This document shows, one piece after another, positions 9,208-16,625 of a DNA stretch of 64,000 bases; within the stretch, counting starts at the first letter, position 1; each line of letters starts with the position of its first letter. This stretch comes from Bifidobacterium oedipodis (GTDB lineage: Bacteria; Actinomycetota; Actinomycetes; Actinomycetales; Bifidobacteriaceae), in NCBI RefSeq assembly GCF_012932425.1, contig NZ_JAAIII010000007.1, forward strand, positions 124,001-188,000, read 5' to 3'. The notes under the pieces were generated by a model that had not been told where the DNA came from, made no database searches, and saw nothing but the letters and a program-made list of their open reading frames with translations. A program made the position numbers and the translations under genes.

Positions 9208-10260
9208 ATGGCAGCAACTATCTGGTACGAAAAGGACGCCGATCTGTCCGTGTTCGATGGCAAGAAGGTTGCCATCATCGGTTACGGCTCCCAGGGCCAC
9301 GCCCACGCGCTGAACCTGCGCGATTCCGGCGTTGAAGTGGTCGTGGGCCTGCGTCCGACCTCCAAGTCTGTGGAGTTCGCCAAGGAGCAGGGCCTTGAGG
9401 TCAAGTCCGTCGGCGAAGCCACCGCTGAGGCCGACGTGGTCATGATCCTGCTGCCTGACCAGTACCAGGCCAAGGTCTACAAGGAAGAGATCGAGCCGAA
9501 CCTGAAGGAAGGCGCCGCTCTGGCCTTCGCCCACGGCTTCAACATCCACTACGGCTACATCAAGCCCACCGAAGACCACCCGGTGTTCATGGTCGCCCCG
9601 AAGGGCCCGGGCCACATCGTTCGTCGTGAGTACGCCGCCGGCCGTGGCGTGCCGGTCGTCGTGGCCGTCGAGCAGGATCCCCGCGGCGACGCTTGGGACA
9701 TCACCCTGGCCTACGCCAAGGGCATCGGCGCTCTGCGCGCCGGTGGCATCAAGACCACCTTCACCGAAGAGACCGAAACCGATCTGTTCGGCGAGCAGAC
9801 CGTGCTCATGGGTGGCATCAACCACCTGTGCGACCTCGGCTTCGACGTGCTGACCGAGGCTGGCTACCAGCCGGAGATCGCCTACTTCGAGGTGTTCCAC
9901 GAGCTGAAGATGCTCATCGACCTGGCTAACGAAGGCGGCCTGAACAAGGCCCGTTGGTCCTGCTCCGACACCGCCCAGTACGGCGACTACACCTGCATCG
10001 TCATCAACGAAGACACCAAGAAGCGCATGCAGTACCAGCTTGAGCGCATCCAGAACGGCGAGTTCGCCAAGGAGTTCATGGAGGATCAGGCTAACGGCGC
10101 TCCGAAGTTCAAGGCTCTGCAGGAGGAGTACAGCCACCCGCACCTGGAGACCGTTGGTCCGAAGCTGCGCGCCATGTTCTCCTGGAACAACCAGGTGGAC
10201 GCCGACGCCGATATGGCTCAGTCCTTCAACGGCAAGATCGCTCGTACCCAGGTGCAGTGA
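9208..10260 (+). CDS. ilvC: Ketol-acid reductoisomerase, copy 2
   Basis: A second 350-residue class I enzyme with the same motifs as the upstream copy ([32 protein letters not shown]). Differences cluster around residues 70-75, 168-175 and the last 20 residues, so both are intact and neither is a pseudogene. Start ATG 9208 with AAAAGGAG upstream. The long separate upstream region (631 bases, with a 23-bp repeat array) suggests its own promoter. Tandem duplication with divergence points to different regulation or cofactor preference, which cannot be decided here. Confidence 0.97.
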   Translation: MAATIWYEKDADLSVFDGKKVAIIGYGSQGHAHALNLRDSGVEVVVGLRPTSKSVEFAKEQGLEVKSVGEATAEADVVMILLPDQYQAKVYKEEIEPNLKEGAALAFAHGFNIHYGYIKPTEDHPVFMVAPKGPGHIVRREYAAGRGVPVVVAVEQDPRGDAWDITLAYAKGIGALRAGGIKTTFTEETETDLFGEQTVLMGGINHLCDLGFDVLTEAGYQPEIAYFEVFHELKMLIDLANEGGLNKARWSCSDTAQYGDYTCIVINEDTKKRMQYQLERIQNGEFAKEFMEDQANGAPKFKALQEEYSHPHLETVGPKLRAMFSWNNQVDADADMAQSFNGKIARTQVQ

Positions 10261-10306
10261 GCTCGTTAAATAACGTTTGATTGCTACTTACGCAATTAAT
10301 ACGATA

Positions 10307-10343
10307 AAGGCCGTCGCCCCGATTCGCTCGGAGCGGCGGCCTT
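10307..10343 (+). terminator. Hairpin terminator after ilvC copy 2
   Basis: AAGGCCGTCGCCCCGA pairs with the downstream arm ending GGCGGCCTT, with two mismatches; followed by CGTCGTATTGTTT. Confidence 0.75.
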
Positions 10344-10427
10344 CGTCGTATTGTTTCGTCGTATTGCCGTGGTGCGTGCTGCGTTGCCGTGGTGCATGTG
10401 TGGCGGTGCGTGTGCGGCGCATCGTTC

Positions 10428-10648
10428 GCGGCACTTCTTGCGGATTTCCCTACGAAAAGTGCCGTTAACGAACCCTGCATCCCGCGTTAGAGGCACTTAT
10501 CGCGGCTTGTTCCGCAAAAAGTACCTCGTAGCGGCCGTTTTATGCTTGCTTGCGGCACTTCTTGCGGTTTGTTCCGCGAAAAGTGCCGTTAACAGACCTT
10601 GCGTCTTGTGTTAGGGCACTTATCGCGGCTTAGAGTAAGTGCTTCTGA
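10428..10648. repeat. Duplicated GGCACTT...AAGTGCC hairpin block
   Basis: A block of two hairpins is present twice with a 124-base period (starts 10428 and 10552). Each begins GCGGCACTTCTTGCGG and contains GAAAAGTGCCGTTAAC, then GGCACTTATCGCGGCTT. The same hairpin type recurs at 58423-58643. No gene is seen from 10261 to 10999 apart from this block, the terminator and operators. Confidence 0.85.
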
Positions 10649-10683
10649 TTGAAGCTAGACGAGATCTGTTGAGGCCAGATCAA

Positions 10684-10701
10684 TTAGCAAACGATTGCTA
10701 A
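10684..10701. promoter_or_regulatory. LacI-type operator upstream of sugar-binding protein
   Basis: TTAGCAAACGATTGCTAA is an 18-bp near-perfect palindrome. A second, weaker site AAATCGTTTGCAATTT lies at about 10880-10895, next to the likely promoter. Confidence 0.7.
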
Positions 10702-10999
10702 AAAACTGTTTGGCGTGTCGCAGATATGTTACAAAAGCAAAGATTGCGGTTCGCTGCTGCTGTTAACGCTATCAATGCTGAAAACATTGATGTTTAGCCT
10801 ATTTCTTGATAAAAGAATATTTTGTAATTGTGTAGATATTAAGCTCCAATGTGCCTATTTTTACTTATAGGCCAGATGAAATCGTTTGCAATTTCTGGAA
10901 AATGGGTGCAGAATAGAACATGTCGTTAGTCGCAAGGATGGGGAGTGAATCATCCTGCCAGCAGATTGCTGGAAACGACCTATAGAGAAAGGTTCGAAG

Positions 11000-12325
11000 A
11001 TGAATCGCACAGTGAAGTCGATGGTTGCAGTTGCTGCTGTTGCCGCAATGTCGCTCGGCATGGCCGCTTGCGGCAGCTCGAATTCCTCAGACGGGGATGC
11101 TAAGGGCAAAGTTTATTACCTGAACTTCAAGCCTGAAGCCGCTGATCAGTGGACAGCTCTGGCCAAGAAATACACTGAAGAAAAAGGTGTCGAAGTCAAG
11201 GTGCAAACCGCTGCCTCCGGTACTTATGAGCAGACCCTGAAGTCGGAAATCGCCAAGAGCGAAGCTCCAACCCTGTTCCAGGTCAACGGGCCGGTAGGCT
11301 ACCAGAACTGGAAGAAGTACACGGCTGATCTGTCTGGCACGGATATTTACAAGGAACTCACCAATCAGGATGTTGCCTTGAAGGATGGCGACAAGGTTGT
11401 GGGCGTGCCGTATGTGATGGAGACCTATGGTCTGATTTACAACAAAGATATCCTTGACAAGTACTTTGCTACCGATGGCGCCAAAGCCAAGAGCGTGGAT
11501 GAGATCAATTCCTTTGACAAGCTGAAGGCTGTAGCCGATGACATGCAGGCTAAGAAGGATGAGCTTGGTATCAAGGGTGCGTTCACTTCCGCTGGCATGG
11601 ATTCTTCCTCGGATTGGCGTTTCAAGACCCATCTGGCTAATCTGCCGCTCTATTACGAGTTCAAGGAAGACAACGTCACCGAACAGCCGGCAGAAATCAA
11701 GGGTACTTATCTGCCGGAATACAAGCAGATTTGGGATTTGTATCTGAAGGATTCCACCACTGAGCCCACCCAGATTAGCGCCAAGACTGGTGACGATGCT
11801 AATTCTGAGTTTGCTCTCGGTGAAGCGGCCTTTTATCAGAACGGTACTTGGGCTTGGACCGACCTCCAGAAGGCTGGTATGTCTGCCGATTCCGTGGGCA
11901 TGATGCCGATTTACATCGGCGGCCCGGACGAGGAAAATGAGGGTCTGGCCACTGGCTCCGAAAATTACTGGTGCATCAACGATAAAGCCTCTGATGCTGA
12001 CAAGAAGGCCACTGAAGACTTCTTGACGTGGGTTATTACTTCTGATGCAGGTAAGGAAGCTTTGTCCAAGGACATGGGCTTCACCACCCCGTTCAAGACT
12101 TTTGACGATGTGACTTCTGACAACCCGCTGACTGAAGCCGCTGTGGCCGACCAGAAGTCCGGACGCACCGCCGTGAGCTGGAACTTCACTATGATGCCTT
12201 CTGAGGAATGGAAGAATAAGCTTGGTGCTGCTCTGCTTGAGTATGCTCAGGGCACTGGTGACTGGTCTGCTGTCGAAAATGCCTTCGTCAAGGGCTGGGC
12301 TTCCGAATACGCGGCTTCGCACTGA
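11000..12325 (+). CDS. ABC sugar transporter, lipoprotein substrate-binding protein (family 1)
   Basis: 441 residues. Lipoprotein signal with lipobox LGMAAC (Cys about residue 24), then a serine/aspartate-rich spacer and an extracellular solute-binding protein family 1 fold (YLNFKPEAADQWTALAKKY; EIAKSEAPTLFQVNGP; GEAAFYQNGTWAW). Start ATG 11000 after GAGAAAGG. It captures an oligosaccharide and passes it to the permeases at 13859-15558, which are split from it by a LacI gene on the other strand. Maltose-type substrate is suggested by nearby malQ and GH31 genes but is not proven. No ATP-binding subunit is encoded here; a shared MsmK-like ATPase elsewhere is likely. Confidence 0.93.
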   Translation: MNRTVKSMVAVAAVAAMSLGMAACGSSNSSDGDAKGKVYYLNFKPEAADQWTALAKKYTEEKGVEVKVQTAASGTYEQTLKSEIAKSEAPTLFQVNGPVGYQNWKKYTADLSGTDIYKELTNQDVALKDGDKVVGVPYVMETYGLIYNKDILDKYFATDGAKAKSVDEINSFDKLKAVADDMQAKKDELGIKGAFTSAGMDSSSDWRFKTHLANLPLYYEFKEDNVTEQPAEIKGTYLPEYKQIWDLYLKDSTTEPTQISAKTGDDANSEFALGEAAFYQNGTWAWTDLQKAGMSADSVGMMPIYIGGPDEENEGLATGSENYWCINDKASDADKKATEDFLTWVITSDAGKEALSKDMGFTTPFKTFDDVTSDNPLTEAAVADQKSGRTAVSWNFTMMPSEEWKNKLGAALLEYAQGTGDWSAVENAFVKGWASEYAASH

Positions 12326-12400
12326 GTGTGAGCCCTGATGGTTGGTGCGTGAAGCTTCATTCGCGTACCAACCAGTGCAGCTAGTGCGTTCAAGCTTCTC

Positions 12401-12457
12401 CTAACCATGATTGAGGCCACCGCCCATTTACGGGGCGGTGGCCTCAATCATGGTTAG
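12401..12457. terminator. Strong bidirectional terminator
   Basis: Perfect 25-nt arms 12401-12425 and 12433-12457 around a 7-nt loop. It separates the convergent binding-protein gene and LacI gene. Confidence 0.9.
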
Positions 12458-12483
12458 GAGCCGGTTGGTTGTAGGTGGTGCAA

Positions 12484-13500
12484 TCAGCGGGCACGTGCGG
12501 TGGAGGCGCGAACCATGATATGAGCGGGGAATGTGGCATACGGCTCGTCTGGTGTTTTGCCTTCGATCAGGTCAAGTGTCATATGCGCCGCCTGCCGCGC
12601 CATTTCTGTAGGATCCTGACGAATCGTGGTCAGGCCGATGTCGTCAGTATAGAAGCTATCGTCATAGCCGATTACGGATACATCACTGGGCACACGGAAA
12701 CCGTTGCGTTCCAGCTGGAACATCAACGGTAACGCAATGCCATCTTCCTGACAGGCAATGGCGGTGGGCATTGTAGGCAGACTCATCAGCTGGGTGACCA
12801 CGTCGCCAATTTGATACTTACCGTTGGCATCTACTTTACATACGATTACCTGTGGCTCGATTCCTTCGCTTCTGCAATAGGAGATGAATGAGCCGAAACG
12901 TCCTTGCACGGAAAAGCTCAGCGACACTTCGCGGTTGGTACTGATATAAGCGATATCGTGGTGGCCTAAAGCAATAAGGTGGCGGGCCGCAAGCGTGGAG
13001 CCCTGGTCATCGTCGATATTGACGGCGGCCGCGAACCCTCGCTCGGCCGGATCGACCGAATTGATGCCGATAATTGGTACTCCCACGGAGGCAAGCTGCT
13101 TGGTCTCCTCGTTGTCGATATCGAAGGACACTACGATCACGGCATCGGCATTGCGGCGTATGGGGAGCATTTCGAAGAATTCCCTGCGTTCTTCGATACT
13201 GGAGATTTGGAATATGGAGATGTCATAGCCGCTGGCGCTCAGTACTTCATTCAGTCCTTCGATTACTGAGGCGGTGAACCACAGGCGAATATGTCCGCTC
13301 ATAAGTACGGCGATGCGTAGCGCACGTCCAGACTTGAGTGCCGCCGCCGAGCGAGATAGCGAAAAGTTCAGTTCGTTGGCTATTCCCAGCACGCGTTCGC
13401 GGGTTTTTGCCGAGACTAGATCAGGGCGTGTGAATGAGCGGGATACGGTGGAAATGGAAACTCCTGCCGCTTTGGCGACGTCTTGGAGACTGCTGCTCAT
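12484..13500 (-). CDS. LacI-family transcriptional regulator
   Basis: 338 residues. N-terminal helix-turn-helix LQDVAKAAGVSISTVSRSF, hinge LSRSAAALKSGR, then the effector-binding domain (GYDDSFYTDDIGLTTIRQDP near the C-terminus). Start codon at 13498-13500, preceded by AAAGGAG. It lies between the binding-protein gene and its two permeases and is divergent from the permeases; AAACGTTT and AACGATTG operators occur in the intergenic region and upstream of the binding-protein gene. It probably represses this ABC operon. It is a paralogue of the regulator at 19064-20080. Confidence 0.95.
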   Translation of the reverse strand: MSSSLQDVAKAAGVSISTVSRSFTRPDLVSAKTRERVLGIANELNFSLSRSAAALKSGRALRIAVLMSGHIRLWFTASVIEGLNEVLSASGYDISIFQISSIEERREFFEMLPIRRNADAVIVVSFDIDNEETKQLASVGVPIIGINSVDPAERGFAAAVNIDDDQGSTLAARHLIALGHHDIAYISTNREVSLSFSVQGRFGSFISYCRSEGIEPQVIVCKVDANGKYQIGDVVTQLMSLPTMPTAIACQEDGIALPLMFQLERNGFRVPSDVSVIGYDDSFYTDDIGLTTIRQDPTEMARQAAHMTLDLIEGKTPDEPYATFPAHIMVRASTARAR

Positions 13501-13575
13501 ATCCGCTCCTTTGCTGGGTGTAGGGATTGTTTGAACTCACTCCAGTGTACACGGCAATGCTGTGGATAATATGAT

Positions 13576-13605
13576 GATAACGATTGTATTGCAAACGTTT
13601 GTTAT
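13576..13605. promoter_or_regulatory. LacI-type operators upstream of permease operon
   Basis: ATAACGATTGTATTG overlaps TTGCAAACGTTTGTTA (13590-13605), a good palindrome. A further half-like site, ACAACGTTTGAC, lies at 13708-13719. Confidence 0.65.
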
Positions 13606-13858
13606 AGGGCAATAATGCTGAATTATCGTTGATAAAACAACATTTTAATGCTATTTGAGAGTTAGGCAAAATCACCCTAAATGATGAGTGTGAATGCTGC
13701 AAAATGACAACGTTTGACTTCATGTTAGATGCGCGTTATCATATCGGTAGATTTGCGCGATGGCATTGGCGAGGCAGCCAATACCAAACGTGAAGTCATT
13801 ATTGAGAATGGACGCCGACCAACGTTGAGCTGGCGGTGGCTCAAGGAGGAGGAATGCT

Positions 13859-14713
13859 ATGATCAGCATGGCTGGCAAAGCGATACGCAGATGGTGGGCG
13901 CTGTTCGCGTTGCCCACGTTCGCTGCGTTCATTATCGGGTTCGTGGTGCCGTTCATTATGGGTGTGTACCTGAGCTTTTGTGAATTTACCACTGTTACCG
14001 ACGGTGAGTGGGTAGGTCTTAAGAACTATGGCAAAGCGCTAAAGGATCCCGAATTTTTGCATGCGCTGGGTTTCTCGACAGCTTTCACCATTGTTACCAC
14101 CATCGTTATTAACGTGCTGGCCTTTGCCATCGCCTACATGCTGACCAAAGCCATCAAAGGCTCCACAATCTTCCGCTCGGTGTTCTTCATGCCGAACCTT
14201 ATCGGCGGCATCATCTTGGGCTATATCTGGCTGCTATTGCTCAACGGCGTGCTGGCACACTGGGGTCGAGCGCTCACCTATAAAGCTTCCTATGGTTTCT
14301 GGGGTTTGGTCATTCTCGTGTGCTGGCAGCAGATCGGTTACATGATGATCATTTATATCGCCGGTTTGCAAGCATTGCCCACTGACGTGCTTGAGGCAGC
14401 ACAGGTGGATGGTGCGAATGGACGTCAAACGATGTTCCGCATCATCATTCCGCTGATGATGCCGTCCATCACCGTATGCTCCTTCCTGACTGTGACCAAT
14501 GGCTTCAAGCTGTATGATCAGAACCTTGCGTTGACCAATGGCGCGCCAAGCAATATGTCCGAAGGCTTGGCCATGAACATCACACGCACCTTCTATGGAC
14601 GTATGGGCTGGGAAGGCGTTGGCCAAGCGAAGGCCGTGTTGTTCTTCATTCTGGTGGCGGTTATCGCGCTTATTCAGAACAAACTCACCACAAGCAAGGA
14701 GGTGGCAGCCTGA
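13859..14713 (+). CDS. ABC sugar transporter permease (MalF-type)
   Basis: 284 residues, six predicted transmembrane segments. The EAA loop is LEAAQVDGANGRQTMFRII, contacting the ATPase. Start ATG 13859 after AAGGAGGAGG. Stop overlaps the next start by one base (TGATG), so the two permeases are translationally coupled. Forms the heterodimeric channel with the next gene and works with the binding protein at 11000. Confidence 0.95.
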   Translation: MISMAGKAIRRWWALFALPTFAAFIIGFVVPFIMGVYLSFCEFTTVTDGEWVGLKNYGKALKDPEFLHALGFSTAFTIVTTIVINVLAFAIAYMLTKAIKGSTIFRSVFFMPNLIGGIILGYIWLLLLNGVLAHWGRALTYKASYGFWGLVILVCWQQIGYMMIIYIAGLQALPTDVLEAAQVDGANGRQTMFRIIIPLMMPSITVCSFLTVTNGFKLYDQNLALTNGAPSNMSEGLAMNITRTFYGRMGWEGVGQAKAVLFFILVAVIALIQNKLTTSKEVAA

Positions 14714-15558
14714 TGAACGAGAACAACAAGCCTGTCAAGCACGGCGGATTGTGGACGGTACTGTTTACCGTCATCTCCTTGTTCTGGATTTTCCCGATTG
14801 TTTTGGTGGTGATCAATTCCTTCAAGCAGAAGGCTTATATTTCACGCAACGCGTTTTCGATTCCTATGGGTAAAGCCTTCGTCGGTTTCGAAAACTATAC
14901 GCGTGGTATCGAAACTACACAATTTTTCGCCTCCTTTGGCTGGACATTGCTGATCACCGTTGGTTCAGTGGTGCTGATTCTGCTATGTACCTCAATGTGC
15001 GCGTGGTGGATTGTACGTGTGAACAATTGGGCCGCGAAGCTGCTGTATACCCTGTTCCTGTTCAATATGATCGTGCCGTTCCAGATGGTGATGTTCACCC
15101 TTTCCAAGATCGCTGACATGTTGAAACTCAATACTCCGTGGGGATTGACGATTGTTTACCTTGGCTTCGGTGCTGGTCTGGCCGTGTTCATCTTCACTGG
15201 CGTGATTAAGGGCATTCCTGCGGAATTGGAAGAGTCGGCTATGATCGATGGTGCTTCCGTGCCGCGTATTTTCTTCCAGATTGTGGTGCCGATTATGAAG
15301 CCATCTATCGTCTCGGTGGCGATTCTTGAGGCCATGTGGATTTGGAACGACTATCTGTTGCCGTACCTCACACTTGACTTGGGTAAATACAAGACCATTT
15401 CGGTGGCTGTGCAGTATTTGAAGGGCGGTTATGGATCGGTGGATATGGGTGCCATGATGGCTTGCCTAGTGTTGGCTATCATTCCGATTATCATCTTCTA
15501 CCTAGTCTGCCAAAAGTACATCGTCAGCGGAGTGATGGCAGGCGCTGTTAAGGGCTGA
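14713..15558 (+). CDS. ABC sugar transporter permease (MalG-type)
   Basis: 281 residues, six transmembrane segments. EAA loop ELEESAMIDGASVPRIFFQIV, followed by WIWNDYLLPYL typical of MalG-like permeases. Coupled to the upstream permease by a one-base overlap; GCAAGGAGG at 14695-14703 is its ribosome binding site. The last codons and the following hairpins are duplicated 152 bases downstream. Confidence 0.95.
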   Translation: MNENNKPVKHGGLWTVLFTVISLFWIFPIVLVVINSFKQKAYISRNAFSIPMGKAFVGFENYTRGIETTQFFASFGWTLLITVGSVVLILLCTSMCAWWIVRVNNWAAKLLYTLFLFNMIVPFQMVMFTLSKIADMLKLNTPWGLTIVYLGFGAGLAVFIFTGVIKGIPAELEESAMIDGASVPRIFFQIVVPIMKPSIVSVAILEAMWIWNDYLLPYLTLDLGKYKTISVAVQYLKGGYGSVDMGAMMACLVLAIIPIIIFYLVCQKYIVSGVMAGAVKG

Positions 15559-15642
15559 TGACTTGTGTCATCAGTCCTTGGTGGACGCCCCGGTGGGGCG
15601 TCCGCAGGTGTCTGCCTGAGCCGGCCTAGCAGGGCGGCGAAG
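15541..15642. repeat. Direct repeat copy 1 (permease 3' end plus hairpins)
   Basis: A 102-nt sequence beginning GGCGCTGTTAAGGGCTGA (the last codons of the permease) and including the hairpins GATGAC...GTCATC and GGACGCCCCGG...GGGGCGTCC. It is repeated at 15693-15794 with one mismatch. Confidence 0.95.
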
Positions 15643-15692
15643 GTAATGATGGGTCCGCGCGAAGCGTGGTCCGTAATTGCGGGGCCGAAGGC

Positions 15693-15794
15693 GGCGCTGT
15701 TAAGGGCTGATGACTTGTGTCATCAGTCCTTGGTGGACGCCCCGGTGGGGCGTCCGCAGGTGTCTGCCTGAGCCGGCCTGGCAGGGCGGCGAAG
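15693..15794. repeat. Direct repeat copy 2 (permease 3' end plus hairpins)
   Basis: The second copy, 152 bases from the first, identical but for CTGGC instead of CTAGC. It carries a ghost of the permease stop region and a second set of hairpins, so it doubles the likely terminator. Confidence 0.95.
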
Positions 15795-15864
15795 AAAATT
15801 TGAGCCCCGTGCATTGCGCGGGGCTCAACTAGTTGTACAACTGGGATATTGACTAGGAGGTGTG

Positions 15865-16467
15865 ATGGGTTTTCTTTCCCCCGATTCGAAGTTCATGCAG
15901 GGGCTGAGCAATCTGATTGATGCGGTGGTGGTCAATATTCTGATGTTGATCACATCCATCCCTTTAGTGACCATTGGTGCCTCGCTTGCCGCCGGACATG
16001 ATGCGATTCGTCGTTCCATTCAGGGAGAAGGAGGTGGAGCGACTCGCAATTACTGTAGGGCGTTTGCTTCGAATTTTGTCAAGGCCACGATATTATGGCT
16101 GCCTTATCTGTTGGTTGCCTGTGGCCTGTTGTACGCATGGGTGGTGCTGCAAATCACGCCATTGCTTATTGCAAAATTTGCGCTTACGATGCTTTGGCTG
16201 ATTGGTTTCGAATGGACTTTCGCTTTGCAGGCACGGTTTGAGAATCCAGTGACTGCCACTTGGAAAAACGCATTTGTATTCGGTGTGACCAAATTCGCCG
16301 TCACCTTGGCGATGTTGGCCATCGATGCTGTATTCCTCGGCCTGCTTGTGGCCAGTTGGTTCCTCATGCCGCAGGGACTATTTCTGCTTGTCGTGCTGGG
16401 GTACGGCACTATGATTGCGTTGCATATCCCTCTGCTGGAGCATGCCTTGCGGCCGTATTTGAGGTAA
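15865..16467 (+). CDS. YesL-like integral membrane protein (DUF624)
   Basis: 200 residues with about five hydrophobic spans; N-terminal FMQGLSNLIDAVVVNILMLITSIPLVTIGAS and GGATRNYCRAFASNF match the YesL/DUF624 family found beside carbohydrate ABC transporters. Start ATG 15865 (GTG 15862 possible but only one base from AGGAGG). It follows the permease genes after the duplicated hairpins and may act with the sugar system; its biochemical role is unknown. Confidence 0.85.
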   Translation: MGFLSPDSKFMQGLSNLIDAVVVNILMLITSIPLVTIGASLAAGHDAIRRSIQGEGGGATRNYCRAFASNFVKATILWLPYLLVACGLLYAWVVLQITPLLIAKFALTMLWLIGFEWTFALQARFENPVTATWKNAFVFGVTKFAVTLAMLAIDAVFLGLLVASWFLMPQGLFLLVVLGYGTMIALHIPLLEHALRPYLR

Positions 16468-16507
16468 TTTTTTAACAGCTTTGCAGTAAATGTTTGTGAT
16501 TGAGATG

Positions 16508-16557
16508 GCTGATGCCTGCGCCGGTATCATCGCGGGGGCTTCGGCACAGGCATCAGC
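16508..16557. terminator. Hairpin between convergent YesL-like gene and malQ
   Basis: GCTGATGCCTGCGCCG pairs with CGGCACAGGCATCAGC with one mismatch around an 18-nt loop. No T-tract. Confidence 0.65.
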
Positions 16558-16625
16558 GGGCAGATAGCAAGTGGGCGCAGACGTTAAGCGGAACGCTGCG
16601 GAGTGACAACTGCGCCTGACTATTA

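Noticed and set aside
9044..9313. Frame starting GTG CTC with ILLI residues before ilvC copy 2, considered a leader peptide
   Set aside because: It has no early stop, runs into ilvC out of frame and no attenuator hairpin follows.
15565..15771. 68-residue frame in the duplicated permease-end region
   Set aside because: Made of duplicated non-coding hairpin DNA; no ribosome binding site.
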